Shown in pieces: positions 40,488-48,819 of a stretch of 64,000 nucleotides of DNA. The DNA comes from Occallatibacter savannae (GTDB taxonomy: Bacteria > Acidobacteriota > Terriglobia > Terriglobales > Acidobacteriaceae). The translations under genes were made by a program, and so were the position numbers. Numbering within the stretch: the stretch's first letter is position 1; each line of letters starts with the position of its first letter. Where the stretch lies: the NCBI RefSeq assembly GCF_003131205.1, contig NZ_QFFY01000003.1, positions 1-64,000 of the forward strand, written 5' to 3'. The notes beneath the pieces were generated by a model, which searched no databases, was not told where the DNA came from, and saw only the letters and a program-made list of their open reading frames with translations.

Positions 40488-41384
40488 GTGGTTCGATCCT
40501 CCCATCTTTCCAGCCCCATCTTCAGCCGGTTCCTTACCGCCTTCCTTCTTGCCTCCGCTCTCATCCCAGTCCTTCATGCGCAGGAGAAACCCTACTTCGT
40601 CACCTACTCCCACGATCTCGAGGAGCCCGGCAACCTCGAAATCGAAACCAAGACCGCCCTCGGCCGTCCCGCCGACAGCCATCATTACGGCGCCCTCGCC
40701 ACCGAGCTCGAATATGGAGTCACCGGCTGGTGGACCTCCGAGCTCTACCTCGACGGCCAAACCACCGGCCAGGAATCCACCCTCTTCACCGGCTTCCGCC
40801 TCGAAAACCGCTTCCGCCCCCTGATGCGCGAACACTGGATCAACCCCGTCCTCTACATCGAGTACGAGAACATCACCGGCGCCGACAAAAACATGCTCGA
40901 AGTCGTCGGCCACGACGGACAGGGCGATCTCGCTGAGCCCAACGACGACACCCGCGAAGAGCACGAACACGAAGCCGAACTCAAGCTCATCCTCTCCTCA
41001 AACGTGCGCGACTGGAACATCTCCGAAAACTTCATCGCCGAAAAGAACCTCGGCCACGAGCCCTGGGAATTCGGCTACGCTCTCGGCATCGCTCGTCCCC
41101 TCCGCACCCTCGGCAGCGGCAAGCCCTGCATCTTCTGCCTCGAGAAATTCACGGGCGGAGCCGAAATGTACGGCGGCCTCGGCGACGTCGCCTCCCTCAC
41201 CCTCGCCGACACCTCTCACTACATCGCCCCCATCATCGGCTGGCAGCTCCCCAAAGGCCGCTTCAGCTTCTCCACCGGCTTCGGGCTCAACAGCAACTCG
41301 CTCGATCGCGTTTACCGCATCGGCTGGGCCAGCGAACTCCCCCAGATCGGCTCCTGGTTCCGCCGCAACGGAGGCACTCGATGA
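40488..41384 (+). CDS. Exported beta-barrel-like protein, partner of cytochrome c
   Basis: A 298-residue exported protein from a GTG start with GAGG five bases upstream (TTG at 40482 is the alternative). The signal peptide ends at about residue 32 (VLHAQ). The rest is rich in alternating strands with aromatic girdles (LATELEYGVTGWWTSELYLDGQ, PVLYIEYENITG, YIAPIIGWQLPKGRFSFSTGFGL), as in outer-membrane barrels. The acidic segment DDTREEHEHEAELKL is probably an extracellular or periplasmic loop. It overlaps the cytochrome c gene by ATGA, so they act together. No family is recognised. Confidence 0.7.
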   Translation: MVRSSHLSSPIFSRFLTAFLLASALIPVLHAQEKPYFVTYSHDLEEPGNLEIETKTALGRPADSHHYGALATELEYGVTGWWTSELYLDGQTTGQESTLFTGFRLENRFRPLMREHWINPVLYIEYENITGADKNMLEVVGHDGQGDLAEPNDDTREEHEHEAELKLILSSNVRDWNISENFIAEKNLGHEPWEFGYALGIARPLRTLGSGKPCIFCLEKFTGGAEMYGGLGDVASLTLADTSHYIAPIIGWQLPKGRFSFSTGFGLNSNSLDRVYRIGWASELPQIGSWFRRNGGTR

Positions 41385-41764
41385 ACCCCCAGCTCCGCCG
41401 CACGGTCGGCCTCACCTGCGCCTTCATCGCCGCAGTCCTCCTCTGCGCCGCCGCCTCATCTCGCTGGGACCGCGTCCCCGCAAAGGACCACGCCCGCACC
41501 AACCCCCTCGCCGCGCATCCCGAATCCATCTCCGCCGGCGCTCTCATCTACAAAGAACATTGCGAGCAGTGCCACAAGTCCGACGCCACCGGCGACGGCC
41601 ACAAGAAGCCCTCTCTCCGCACCGACCGCATCAAGTCCGCCACCGACGGCGACCTCGAGTGGTTCCTACGCCAGGGTGACCTGGCCCACGGCATGCCCTC
41701 CTGGTCCAGCCTCCCCCAGGCCCAGCGCTGGCAGCTCGTCACCTTCCTCCGCTCCATCCAGTGA
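41381..41764 (+). CDS. Exported monohaem cytochrome c
   Basis: A 127-residue class I cytochrome c. The signal anchor is residues 1-26. The haem motif CEQCH (61-65) binds covalently through Cys61 and Cys64, with His65 as axial ligand and Met105 in GMPSW as the other. It transfers electrons in the periplasm. The start overlaps the barrel-like gene stop (ATGA). The pair is downstream of the promoter and IscR-like dyad. A hairpin with 8-bp arms (41776-41800) follows, without a T-tract. Confidence 0.88.
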   Translation: MNPQLRRTVGLTCAFIAAVLLCAAASSRWDRVPAKDHARTNPLAAHPESISAGALIYKEHCEQCHKSDATGDGHKKPSLRTDRIKSATDGDLEWFLRQGDLAHGMPSWSSLPQAQRWQLVTFLRSIQ

Positions 41765-41825
41765 AGCGCCGCAACCCGCGAGCCGGCATCGCGCTCGCGG
41801 ACGCCCCGCAATCTTCTCATTTTGC

Positions 41826-41854
41826 TTGACTTATGTGCTCGGTTTTGGTATAAT
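41826..41854 (+). promoter_or_regulatory. Near-consensus sigma-70 promoter
   Basis: TTGACT (41826-41831), a 17-bp spacer and a perfect TATAAT (41849-41854) lie about 84 bases before the GTG start of the NTF2-like gene. The expected transcript start is near 41861. It is the strongest-looking promoter in the window. Confidence 0.8.
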
Positions 41855-41937
41855 ACTAAAGTGCCTTTCGGTTCCGGACCTCTCTATCTGTCCTTCCGAT
41901 CGGCACTGACCTGCACATCATCCAAGGAGATCAACCC

Positions 41938-42384
41938 GTGCTTAAAACCGAAACTCCCGTCTCCCGCTTCCTCGCCCTCTACGCCCGCGAAACCGCCGAA
42001 GACGATCTCACCGCAGTCGTCTCCCACTTCGCCGACACCTTCCTCTTCGCCGGTCCCTCTGGCGCTCAACCCGTCCGCGCCTCCGACTTCGCCGCTGCTC
42101 TCCCCAAACGCAGAGCCCTCTTCGACAGCCTCGGCTCCCAGCCAACCGAACTCACCGCCATCCACGAAACGCGCCTCGACTCCCGCTATGTCCTCGCTCG
42201 CACCACCTGGCGTTTCTCCTTTGCTCCCCCAGATTCACGCGCCCAGCAGTTCGACACCGAATCCACCTTCCTCATCGACACAGGTTCACCGGGAACCCCC
42301 GAGTCCGATTTCAAGTTCCTGCTCTACCTCCCCCACCACGACATCATGCAGATCCTCGGCGACCGCGGCATCCTGCCCGCCTGA
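41938..42384 (+). CDS. NTF2/SnoaL-like protein
   Basis: A 148-residue protein with the cone fold of the NTF2-like group: an N-terminal helix (VSRFLALYARETAEDDLTAVVSHFADTFLFAG) with the typical HFAD-type end, and a curved sheet (YVLARTTWRFSF, STFLIDTGS, FKFLLYLPHHD). The GTG start has AGGAG eight bases upstream and follows a near-consensus promoter, so it is probably well expressed. The members include isomerases, polyketide cyclases and binding proteins; none is indicated here. Confidence 0.7.
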   Translation: MLKTETPVSRFLALYARETAEDDLTAVVSHFADTFLFAGPSGAQPVRASDFAAALPKRRALFDSLGSQPTELTAIHETRLDSRYVLARTTWRFSFAPPDSRAQQFDTESTFLIDTGSPGTPESDFKFLLYLPHHDIMQILGDRGILPA

Positions 42385-42400
42385 CCCGACTGGCGATGCA

Positions 42401-42441
42401 GTGCCCCATCCTAAACCGCGGTATTTGCGGTTTAGGGTGGG
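42401..42441 (+). repeat. GTGCCCC hairpin repeat with long stem
   Basis: CCCATCCTAAACCGC (42405-42419) pairs with GCGGTTTAGGGTGGG (42427-42441) over 15 bp with one mismatch. The left foot is GTGCCCC but the stem sequence differs from the other copies. It lies between the NTF2-like and GNAT genes. Confidence 0.75.
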
Positions 42442-42499
42442 AACGACGATTTCGAACCTTGCTCTGCTGACCTGCTAAAAGAACAACACTGGTCTACTC

Positions 42500-42982
42500 A
42501 TGAGATTGCCCAACCTCCACATCCGCCTAGCCACCCCGGCCGACCGCCCAAGCCTCGTCCCGCTCATCAACGCCGCTTTCGCCATCGAGACCTTTCTCGA
42601 AGGAACCCGCACGGACGACGACCGCCTGTCCGCGATGATGCAGCAAGGCGAAATCCTCCTCGCCGAAGACGCCTCCCATCACCCGCTCGCCTGTATCTAT
42701 GCCGAAACCCGTGGCCCGCGCGGCTATCTCGGTCAACTCGCAGTCGATCCCGCTCACCAGCGCTCAGGTCTTGGTAAGCAACTGCTCGCCGCCGCCGAAG
42801 ATCACTTCCGCGCACGCGGCTGCGAGGCCATCGACATCACCGTCCTCAGCCTGCGCCCCGAACTGCTCCCGATCTACCGCCGTCTCGGCTTCGTCGAAAC
42901 CGGCACCGAAGAGTTCCACATGGCCCGCGCCGTCAAAGACGGCCAGCACTGCCACTGCATCAAGATGTCCAAGCCTCTCTGA
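42500..42982 (+). CDS. GNAT N-acetyltransferase
   Basis: A 160-residue acetyl-CoA-dependent transferase. The GNAT core is seen as LHIRLATPADRPSLVPLINAAF (motif C region), YLGQLAVDPAHQRSGLGKQLLAAAEDHF (motif A, with Q/R-x-x-G-x-G/A as QRSGLG), and YRRLGFVETG (motif B). Cys and His near the C-terminus (QHCHCIKM) are unusual and could bind metal. It may acetylate a small molecule or an N-terminus. It lies between a hairpin repeat and a short degenerate tract; no substrate gene is nearby. Confidence 0.83.
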   Translation: MRLPNLHIRLATPADRPSLVPLINAAFAIETFLEGTRTDDDRLSAMMQQGEILLAEDASHHPLACIYAETRGPRGYLGQLAVDPAHQRSGLGKQLLAAAEDHFRARGCEAIDITVLSLRPELLPIYRRLGFVETGTEEFHMARAVKDGQHCHCIKMSKPL

Positions 42983-42983
42983 A

Positions 42984-43018
42984 CTGGAAACTGGCGACTG
43001 GAAACCGGCAACTCAAAG
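42984..43018 (+). repeat. ACTGGAA/ACTGGCG short-period tract
   Basis: AACTGGAA, ACTGGCG, ACTGGAA and ACCGGCA are imperfect copies of a seven- or eight-base unit, filling the 42-base gap between two convergent genes. Confidence 0.6.
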
Positions 43019-43024
43019 CTCGGA

Positions 43025-44386
43025 TTACTTCACCGTCTTCAAATATCTGCCCGCAAATTCCAGAAACGCCGGCCAGCTCGGCTCCGCCAGATGTCCGCCC
43101 TCATGCTGCTGAAATGCCAGCGCACCTGAACTCACCGTAGTCCCGATCTTCGGAAACTCCGTCGTCCCCAGATCCTTCTCACCCATCAGCTTGTAAACCG
43201 GCCCCGCCGCAACCTCCGCCAGAAACATCCCATGCGTATCCGCCCACGCATCGCCATTTGGCTCTGCATACCCGTCTCCCGCATCCGAACCGCCCGCGAT
43301 AAACAGCGGCCTTGGAGCGCTCAGCGCAATCAATTCGTGATTGTCCACCGGCAGATCGCCCGCATTCAGCGGCCCTCCGTAGCGCAGAAACTCCCCGTCG
43401 AACCAGTGATACAGCGACGGTCCGCACAGGTTCGCAATCGTCTCTCCATAAATGTGCCGATACAGCTTCGCTCCACCCTCGCCCGACGAACTCGAATACC
43501 CGATCGCAAACTCCGGATAATACGCCATCGTCACCAGCACAGCCTTGCCGAACCGCGAGTGCCCCGCCAGTCCCACCTGCTTCGCATCCACCGCCTTATC
43601 CGTTTCGAAGTACCGCAGCGCTTCATGCGCGCCCCACGCCCACGCCTTCAACGCGCCCCAGTCTTCCACTCCGCGCGGCTTGCCGTGATTCACATATCCG
43701 ATGATCCCGCTCGTCAGCCCCGATCCATCATCCTTCTGCACGCTCACCGGATTCAGAATCGCGAAACCCCATCCGCGCTGCACCACCAGCTTTCCGTCGA
43801 CGCCCCACGGCTGAGGAACGTAGCCCTCAAGTGGCCCGCTCGTCGCTCGTTTGAAGTCGTTCTCGAATGCCAGCTCCATCAACACTGGCACCGGCCCTTT
43901 CGTCTTTGCCGGCGTAGTCAGCAGCAGATCAATCTGCACCGCGCCCGCTCCTTCGCCCACCTGGCCCGCGAGCCGCTTCGTGACCACATCCACTCCGCCG
44001 TACTTCTCCTCTTTCGTACTGACGACCTGCCACTTCACCTCTGGCAAAGACGCAGGAGTGCGTCCGAGAATCTCCTTGTCAAAATCGGCGCGAATCTCCT
44101 TCTTTCGCCTCATCCAGTCCTCTGCGTTCTTCACCGCCGTCCCATCTTTGAACACCAGCGGATCCGGCAGCTTCGTATACACGTTCGCCTTCGCCAGGTC
44201 GTAATTCGTCGCATGCGGCGACTTCGGATTTCCATCCGGTCGCGCCCGCATCTCCGACTCCTTTAATCCCAGCAGTCCCAGCAGCCGCGCTCGATCCTGC
44301 TCCGCCGTCATCTGCCCGTGCCCAGGCACACAACCAGCAATCATTCCCGCTCCAAGCACCAACGCCCGCCACCACCCAATCCTCAT
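43025..44386 (-). CDS. CE15-type glucuronoyl esterase-like protein
   Basis: A 453-residue exported hydrolase. The signal peptide ends around residue 25 (GHGQ). The nucleophile elbow is GHSRFGK, Ser277, matching the G-x-S-R-x-G-K motif of carbohydrate esterase family 15 (glucuronoyl esterases that cleave ester bonds between lignin and glucuronoxylan). The substrate-contacting NHELIALSAPRPLFIAGG region and the C-terminal HEGGHLAEPSW with the triad His also fit. It would act outside the cytoplasm on plant polymers. It is alone on the minus strand. Confidence 0.8.
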   Translation of the reverse strand: MRIGWWRALVLGAGMIAGCVPGHGQMTAEQDRARLLGLLGLKESEMRARPDGNPKSPHATNYDLAKANVYTKLPDPLVFKDGTAVKNAEDWMRRKKEIRADFDKEILGRTPASLPEVKWQVVSTKEEKYGGVDVVTKRLAGQVGEGAGAVQIDLLLTTPAKTKGPVPVLMELAFENDFKRATSGPLEGYVPQPWGVDGKLVVQRGWGFAILNPVSVQKDDGSGLTSGIIGYVNHGKPRGVEDWGALKAWAWGAHEALRYFETDKAVDAKQVGLAGHSRFGKAVLVTMAYYPEFAIGYSSSSGEGGAKLYRHIYGETIANLCGPSLYHWFDGEFLRYGGPLNAGDLPVDNHELIALSAPRPLFIAGGSDAGDGYAEPNGDAWADTHGMFLAEVAAGPVYKLMGEKDLGTTEFPKIGTTVSSGALAFQQHEGGHLAEPSWPAFLEFAGRYLKTVK

Positions 44387-44908
44387 CCCGGCCTCGCCTC
44401 AAACCAGTCTCACAATCCGGCCCAAGCATATCCACTCACTCGGCGATCCACAAGCGAACCAGCCCTTACCGGAACGCGTCTTCAAGTTTCCTCTCACTCG
44501 GTCGATGAAGAATATGTGCGAAGCCCTCAGAGCACTTCGCCAAGACTCCTCCATGACGCACTCCTTGCCTTCGGCGCACTCCTGCGCCGGAGGCTCTTTT
44601 CACGACTCTTCCACACGATAGAAACTTCACCCGTCCCACTTCACGCAATCCCCCTGCTCCCCCGCCGATCATTGATGAAACCCGCCCCCGGTTGAGACAA
44701 TCTCATCTCGAGCGAGAAGCAACATGCCGTCCCGCCTTGCCCTCTAACCGACACTGACCTGGATGCTTACTCAATTTCACGGCGTCCTCAAACACTGCCT
44801 CCGGAGCGCCTGATATAAGGTCCCCACAAACCGCTCCTTCTTCGTGGGCCGGTTGATATACTTCGGCCCTGCACCCTGTTTCGCCGGGCCGCCCCTGGAG
44901 ACTCGTAC
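44387..44908. other. 522-base stretch without a supported gene
   Basis: The ORFs here are short, overlap each other on opposite strands and have no family motif, start context or codon pattern like the neighbours. I see no strong hairpin or consensus promoter except weak AT-rich sequences before the SthA gene. It separates the divergent esterase and transhydrogenase genes and is likely to hold both promoters. Confidence 0.5.
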
Positions 44909-46315
44909 ATGAGTGCCGCCAAATACGACCTCGTTGTCATCGGTTCTGGGCCTTCCGGCCAGCGCGCCGCCGTCGCCGCCTCCAAAATGAAAAAGCGCGT
45001 CGCCGTCGTCGAGTCCCGCGCCGTCGTCGGCGGAGTCTGCGTCAATACCGGCACCATCCCGTCCAAGACCATGCGCGAGGCCGTCCTCCACCTCTCCGGC
45101 TACAACTACCGCTCGGTCTACGGCATCAACTACCGCGTCAAAGAACGCATCTCCATGGCCGACCTCGCCTTTCGCGTGCAGGCCGTCATCAAAACCGAAG
45201 TCGACGTCACCGAAGCGCAGCTCTCCCGCAACGGCATCGACATCGTCCACGGCGTCGCCAGTTTCGTCGCCCCCACCCACGTTCGCGTGCAGGGGCTCTC
45301 CGGAGACACCACCATTGAAGGCGAGCGCATCATCATTGCCGTCGGCACCAAGCCAGCCGCCTCTCCCAAGGTCCCCATCAACGGCCGCACCATCATCAAC
45401 AGCGATCAGGTCCTCGACCTCCCCGCCCTGCCAAAATCCCTGATCGTTGTCGGCGGCGGCGTCATCGGCGTCGAATACACCTGCATGTTCTCCACTCTTG
45501 GAGTCCGCGTCACCCTCATCGAAAAACGCGCCAAGCTCCTCGAGTTCGCCGACCAGGAGATCGTCGAATCCCTCAGCTACCACCTCCGCGACAGCCGCGT
45601 CACCATGCGCCTCGGCGAAGAAGTCTCCAGCGTCGAAGAGCTCCCCGACGGAACCGTCGTCGCCAACCTCGAAAGCAAAAAGCGCGTCTCCGGCGACGCG
45701 CTCCTCTACGCCGTCGGGCGTCAGGGCGCTATCGAAGACTTGAACCTCGCCGCTGCCGGTATCCAGGCCGACAACCGCGGCCGTATTCCCGTCGACGAGC
45801 ACTACCAGACAAACATCCCCAACATCTACGCCGTCGGCGACATCGTTGGCTTTCCCTCTCTCGCCTCCGTCTCCATGGAGCAGGGCCGCATCGCTGCAGC
45901 CCGCGCCTTTAATGACACGCACACCTCTTCGAATCCCAGCTTCTATCCCTACGGCATCTACACCATCCCCGAAATCAGCTTCATCGGCAAAACCGAAGAG
46001 CAGCTCACCGACGAAGATGTTCCCTACGAAGTCGGCATGGCCTTCTACCGCGAGACCGCCCGCGGCCAGATCCGCGGCGACACCACCGGCCGCCTGAAGC
46101 TCATCTTCCACCGCGACACCCGCAAGGTTCTCGGCGTGCACATCATCGGCGAAGGCGCCAGCGAGCTCGTTCACATCGGCCAGGCAGTCATGATCATGGG
46201 CGGCACCGTCGACTACTTCGTCGACACCGTCTTCAACTACCCAACCCTCGCCGAGTGCTACAAAGCCGCCGCCTTCAACGGCCTCGGCCGCCTGCACCGC
46301 TACCAAACGGACTAA
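44909..46315 (+). CDS. sthA: Soluble NAD(P) transhydrogenase SthA
   Basis: A 468-residue FAD protein that passes hydride between NADPH and NAD+. FAD site GSGPSG is at residues 12-17; GGVCVNTGTIPSK (42-54) is the active-site segment in which the second redox Cys of lipoamide dehydrogenases is replaced by Thr, as in SthA. The second Rossmann motif is VVGGGVIGVEY. The HxxE/His-dimer motif is VLGVHIIGEGASELVHIG. GGAG lies eight bases before the ATG. It is divergent from the esterase, and followed after 148 bases by a ROK protein. Confidence 0.93.
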   Translation: MSAAKYDLVVIGSGPSGQRAAVAASKMKKRVAVVESRAVVGGVCVNTGTIPSKTMREAVLHLSGYNYRSVYGINYRVKERISMADLAFRVQAVIKTEVDVTEAQLSRNGIDIVHGVASFVAPTHVRVQGLSGDTTIEGERIIIAVGTKPAASPKVPINGRTIINSDQVLDLPALPKSLIVVGGGVIGVEYTCMFSTLGVRVTLIEKRAKLLEFADQEIVESLSYHLRDSRVTMRLGEEVSSVEELPDGTVVANLESKKRVSGDALLYAVGRQGAIEDLNLAAAGIQADNRGRIPVDEHYQTNIPNIYAVGDIVGFPSLASVSMEQGRIAAARAFNDTHTSSNPSFYPYGIYTIPEISFIGKTEEQLTDEDVPYEVGMAFYRETARGQIRGDTTGRLKLIFHRDTRKVLGVHIIGEGASELVHIGQAVMIMGGTVDYFVDTVFNYPTLAECYKAAAFNGLGRLHRYQTD

Positions 46316-46369
46316 CAATGCGACATGATCTGAGATCGGTCTACACGACTCCTTCCCTCGAAACTGTCA

Positions 46370-46420
46370 TCCTGAACGGAGCGGCTTTCTTCAGCGGAGT
46401 GAAGGATCTGCTTTTTGCCT
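46370..46420 (+). repeat. TCATCCTGAACGGAGCG...GAGTGAAGGATCTGC repeat
   Basis: The core AGCGGAGTGAAGGATCTGC (46393-46411) followed by TTTTTGCCT recurs at 46-73. The left part TCATCCTGAACGGAGCGG is the classic mirrored half of this acidobacterial-type repeat. It lies between sthA and the ROK gene. Confidence 0.65.
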
Positions 46421-46463
46421 CTGCGGCAATGACGCTCTGCATGCATTCCCCACGGAGGCCGCA

Positions 46464-47357
46464 ATGACCATCGCAATCGGCGCCGTCATGACCGAGCACA
46501 TCGTCGCCGGCAGACTCGACGACATGCGCCCCGCTGGCGAAACCGTTCGCTATCCTCAGAACCCCGAGGAAGTCGACGCCCTCAACGGCCTCCCCGTTGC
46601 CGACCTCGTCAACGTCCTCGCCGACGAGATCGTCTCGGTCATCAACAACGCCCAGATCGACGCAATCGGCGTCGCTGTGCCCGGCATCGTCCGTTTCGGC
46701 GTCGTTGAAGATTCGCCCAACCTGACCCAGCTCAAAGGCGTACGCCTCGCCGACGAGCTCACCCGCGTCCTCGGCGAAAAAGGCGTCAACGCCCCCGTCC
46801 ACATCTCCAACGACGCTGACGCCATCGCTGCCGGGGTCGCCGCCACGCGTGGCCAGCTCAACAAACTCACCCGCGTCTGGACCATTGGCAACGGTATTGG
46901 CTACGGCCGCTGGCCCTACGTTGAAGGCGTATGGGAAGGCGGACACATCACCGTCACCCTCGATCCAAAAGAGAAGTTCTGCGGCTGCGGCGGCATCGGA
47001 CACCTCGAAGGCATCATGGGCTACCGCGCCATGCGCATGCGCTTCCTCGATCTCGAACCCGAAGAGGTCTTCGCCAACGCCAAGAAGGGAGACGAACGCT
47101 GCCGCGAATTCGTCGATCTCTGGCACCGCTCACTCGCCGCCGCTACGGCCTCTTTCATCCATCTCGCCGGCCCGGGCCGCTTCTACTTCACCGGACACAA
47201 CGTCGGCTTCCTCGACCTGCCCATGCTCCGTCGACACCTTGAAACCATGGTCAAGATGAGCCCGCTCCTCAGCTACTCGCTCGAGATCCTCCCCAACGAC
47301 GACGCCACCGCACTCCTCGGCGCCGGCGTCAGCGCCATCCGCGCCCTCGCCAGTTAA
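46464..47357 (+). CDS. ROK-family protein (sugar kinase-like)
   Basis: A 297-residue ROK protein. The sugar- and ATP-binding fold is visible as IGVAVPGIV, HISNDADAIAAGVAATRG, the zinc-binding CGCGGIGHLEGIMG (Cys and His ligands) and a C-terminal LLGAGVSAI. The DxGxT-like opening phosphate loop is missing or altered at the N-terminus (MTIAIGAVMTEHIVAG), so kinase activity is not certain. GGAGG precedes the ATG at good spacing. It follows sthA by 148 bases, and a strong hairpin terminator follows it. Confidence 0.78.
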   Translation: MTIAIGAVMTEHIVAGRLDDMRPAGETVRYPQNPEEVDALNGLPVADLVNVLADEIVSVINNAQIDAIGVAVPGIVRFGVVEDSPNLTQLKGVRLADELTRVLGEKGVNAPVHISNDADAIAAGVAATRGQLNKLTRVWTIGNGIGYGRWPYVEGVWEGGHITVTLDPKEKFCGCGGIGHLEGIMGYRAMRMRFLDLEPEEVFANAKKGDERCREFVDLWHRSLAAATASFIHLAGPGRFYFTGHNVGFLDLPMLRRHLETMVKMSPLLSYSLEILPNDDATALLGAGVSAIRALAS

Positions 47358-47389
47358 ACCGCGTTCAGCAGCATTTCTCCCTGAAGAAT

Positions 47390-47427
47390 GAGCCGCAGAG
47401 ATTCACTCTCTGCGGCTCTCTTCATCT
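47390..47427 (+). terminator. Rho-independent terminator of the ROK gene
   Basis: GAGCCGCAGAG (47390-47400) and CTCTGCGGCTC (47408-47418) form a perfect 11-bp stem with a 7-nt loop, followed by TCTTCATCT. It is 33 bases after the ROK stop. Confidence 0.8.
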
Positions 47428-47445
47428 ATGACCAGAGATCGTTAT

Positions 47446-47516
47446 TCCCCACTCGCTGATCTCTACATCTCTGATCACTGACCCCTGATCCCTGATCACT
47501 GACTACTGACCAATGC
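47446..47516 (+). repeat. CTGATCACTGACC-type short-period tract
   Basis: CTGATCTCTACATCTCTGATC, ACTGACCC, CTGATCCCTGATC and ACTGACTACTGACC are degenerate copies of a 7-nt ACTGATC-like unit, between the ROK terminator and the convergent lipoprotein gene. Confidence 0.65.
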
Positions 47517-47520
47517 CGTT

Positions 47521-48060
47521 TCACCCTTTCGGATGAGGATTCTTGTACGTCACTTCCCCATCCAGCCAATCCGAAATCCGCTTCTGATCAACCTCAGTAT
47601 CCCCGGCCGCATTCGTCAGAGACGACCGCGCCAGCGCAACCGAAATCTTGATCTTCCCGTTCATGTGATACGCCCCGAGAATACCCGCCAGCCCCTTGTT
47701 CGCGGCACTCATGTAGTCGGCGTTGAGCATCCCCTCTTCGCCCTTGATATCTACCGGCGCCATGATCATCTTGTTCACCATCGGTGCGCCTGTAGGATTC
47801 TTCGCTGACGAATTATCAAATCGCACCACCAGCGTCGCTCTTCTCTCCAGCGCATCCGGATTCGCCGTGAACTTCACCGTCGGAATCGTCACCCCTGCCG
47901 GATCCGGCTTGGCTTTTGGATCCGCCTTCTCAAACGCAATCCGGTACGGCTGTCCCTTCCACTTCGGCGTCACCGGTACCGTAGCCGCCGGCTTGTTTCC
48001 GACATCGCATCCTGCCAGTAAAATCAGACCTCCCAACGCCAGCAATATCCCCTTCTTCAC
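47521..48060 (-). CDS. Lipoprotein of unknown function
   Basis: A 179-residue lipoprotein. The signal is MKKGILLALGGLILLAGC with lipobox LLAGC, so Cys18 is lipidated; Asp19 follows, which in E. coli would keep it at the inner membrane. The start is GTG with a perfect AAGGAGG eight bases upstream. The mature part is beta-rich with EVDQKRISDWLDGEVTYKNPH at its end; no family is recognised. It is alone and convergent with the ROK gene. Confidence 0.75.
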   Translation of the reverse strand: MKKGILLALGGLILLAGCDVGNKPAATVPVTPKWKGQPYRIAFEKADPKAKPDPAGVTIPTVKFTANPDALERRATLVVRFDNSSAKNPTGAPMVNKMIMAPVDIKGEEGMLNADYMSAANKGLAGILGAYHMNGKIKISVALARSSLTNAAGDTEVDQKRISDWLDGEVTYKNPHPKG

Positions 48061-48285
48061 GTCATCCTCCTTGCCTTATTTCGACGACGCGCCAGAATAG
48101 CACCCCCACAATTCGCCGCAAGTGATTCCTGCAACACGACTCAACCCAAGCCGCCGGCGATGCCGCACCCGCTCAGATCGTGTCACTCCCCTAATTGGGT
48201 AAACGATTTCTTATTTCCTATGACTCGGACACCCCCAGCGCTGTTCGACATCGAATACGACCAAATAAATCGTTTTTCTCCGAAA

Positions 48286-48301
48286 TGTGACGCAGATCAC
48301 A
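48286..48301 (+). promoter_or_regulatory. CRP/FNR-type site TGTGA-N6-TCACA
   Basis: AAATGTGA-CGCAGA-TCACAAA is a perfect dyad of the CRP consensus, with the outer A/T flanks also matching. Its centre is about 70 bases upstream of the predicted transcription start of the TonB-dependent receptor gene, a class-I-like distance. No CRP gene is in the window. Confidence 0.7.
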
Positions 48302-48328
48302 AACCTCTGATCTGTTCCCGAATGAGGC

Positions 48329-48356
48329 TTGACAAACCCTACCCGCAGCGTAAAAA
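48329..48356 (+). promoter_or_regulatory. Promoter of the TonB-dependent receptor gene
   Basis: A consensus TTGACA (48329-48334), a 16-bp spacer and TAAAAA (48351-48356). The expected transcription start is near 48363. The -10 box is weak, as expected for an activator-dependent promoter. Confidence 0.55.
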
Positions 48357-48782
48357 TTTCCGCCGAATTAAGTAAACGCTTGCTGACGAGCCTTGGCCTA
48401 CATGGGCTCGCGGACAGCGTGGGCTCATTCGCCAGGGGGCAAAGCGTCGAAACGACTTTCGCCGAGTGCACTGGATCGGTGGAGCAACACCGCCCTCAAT
48501 CGCAGCAAAGTCGCACTCGCGTTTCGACCGGTTGAACGCATCTTTCGCACGCGGAACATCTCCGCCCGCGCGGAAATGCAGCGCGCACAGACTCCCTGGA
48601 TCAAGCCGGCGCTCACGACCTCGGACTCGATCAAAGGAATCGCGTTCCGTGAATGCACCAGGCGCGAAGATGATCTGCCGCAGTGCACAATCCGCAAACG
48701 GCACACCCATCTTCCCAACAGGCTCGACGGCTCGGTCTGATGCTCCACTCCAAGGCGCTCAGCATGCGAGCAAGAGCTCTTG

Positions 48783-48801
48783 AAAGGGCTCACGGCCCTT
48801 T
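48783..48801 (+). promoter_or_regulatory. Hairpin with T-tract just before the receptor ribosome site
   Basis: AAAGGGC and GCCCTTT form a perfect 7-bp stem with a 5-nt loop, followed by TGTTC. The second arm ends 8 bases before the GGAGG of the receptor gene, so it could act as an attenuator or block the ribosome site in the long leader. Confidence 0.5.
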
Positions 48802-48819
48802 TGTTCATGGAGGCAGTCT

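Larger units (their letters stand above)
48061..48819 (+). other. 759-base region with CRP-like site and long TonB-receptor leader
   Basis: No ORF here has a family motif. The window has a CRP-like site at 48286-48301, a promoter at 48329-48356 and a hairpin at 48783-48801, so the receptor mRNA probably has a leader of about 450 nt. Short ORFs at 48393-48740 on the + strand and 48339-48808 on the - strand overlap and lack ribosome-binding sites and known motifs. Confidence 0.5.

Noticed and set aside
40486..40500. A tRNA T-loop-like sequence GGTTCGATCC
   Set aside because: No matching acceptor, D-stem or anticodon stem around it; it lies at the start of the exported-protein gene.
44318..44695. 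A 125-codon + strand frame between the esterase and SthA
   Set aside because: Overlaps the esterase start, Arg/Pro/Ser-rich, no motif or ribosome site.
48393..48740. A 115-codon frame in the TonB-receptor leader
   Set aside because: No ribosome site, no motif, and Arg/Ser-rich composition; an opposing frame (48425-48808) has equal length. The region is better seen as leader.
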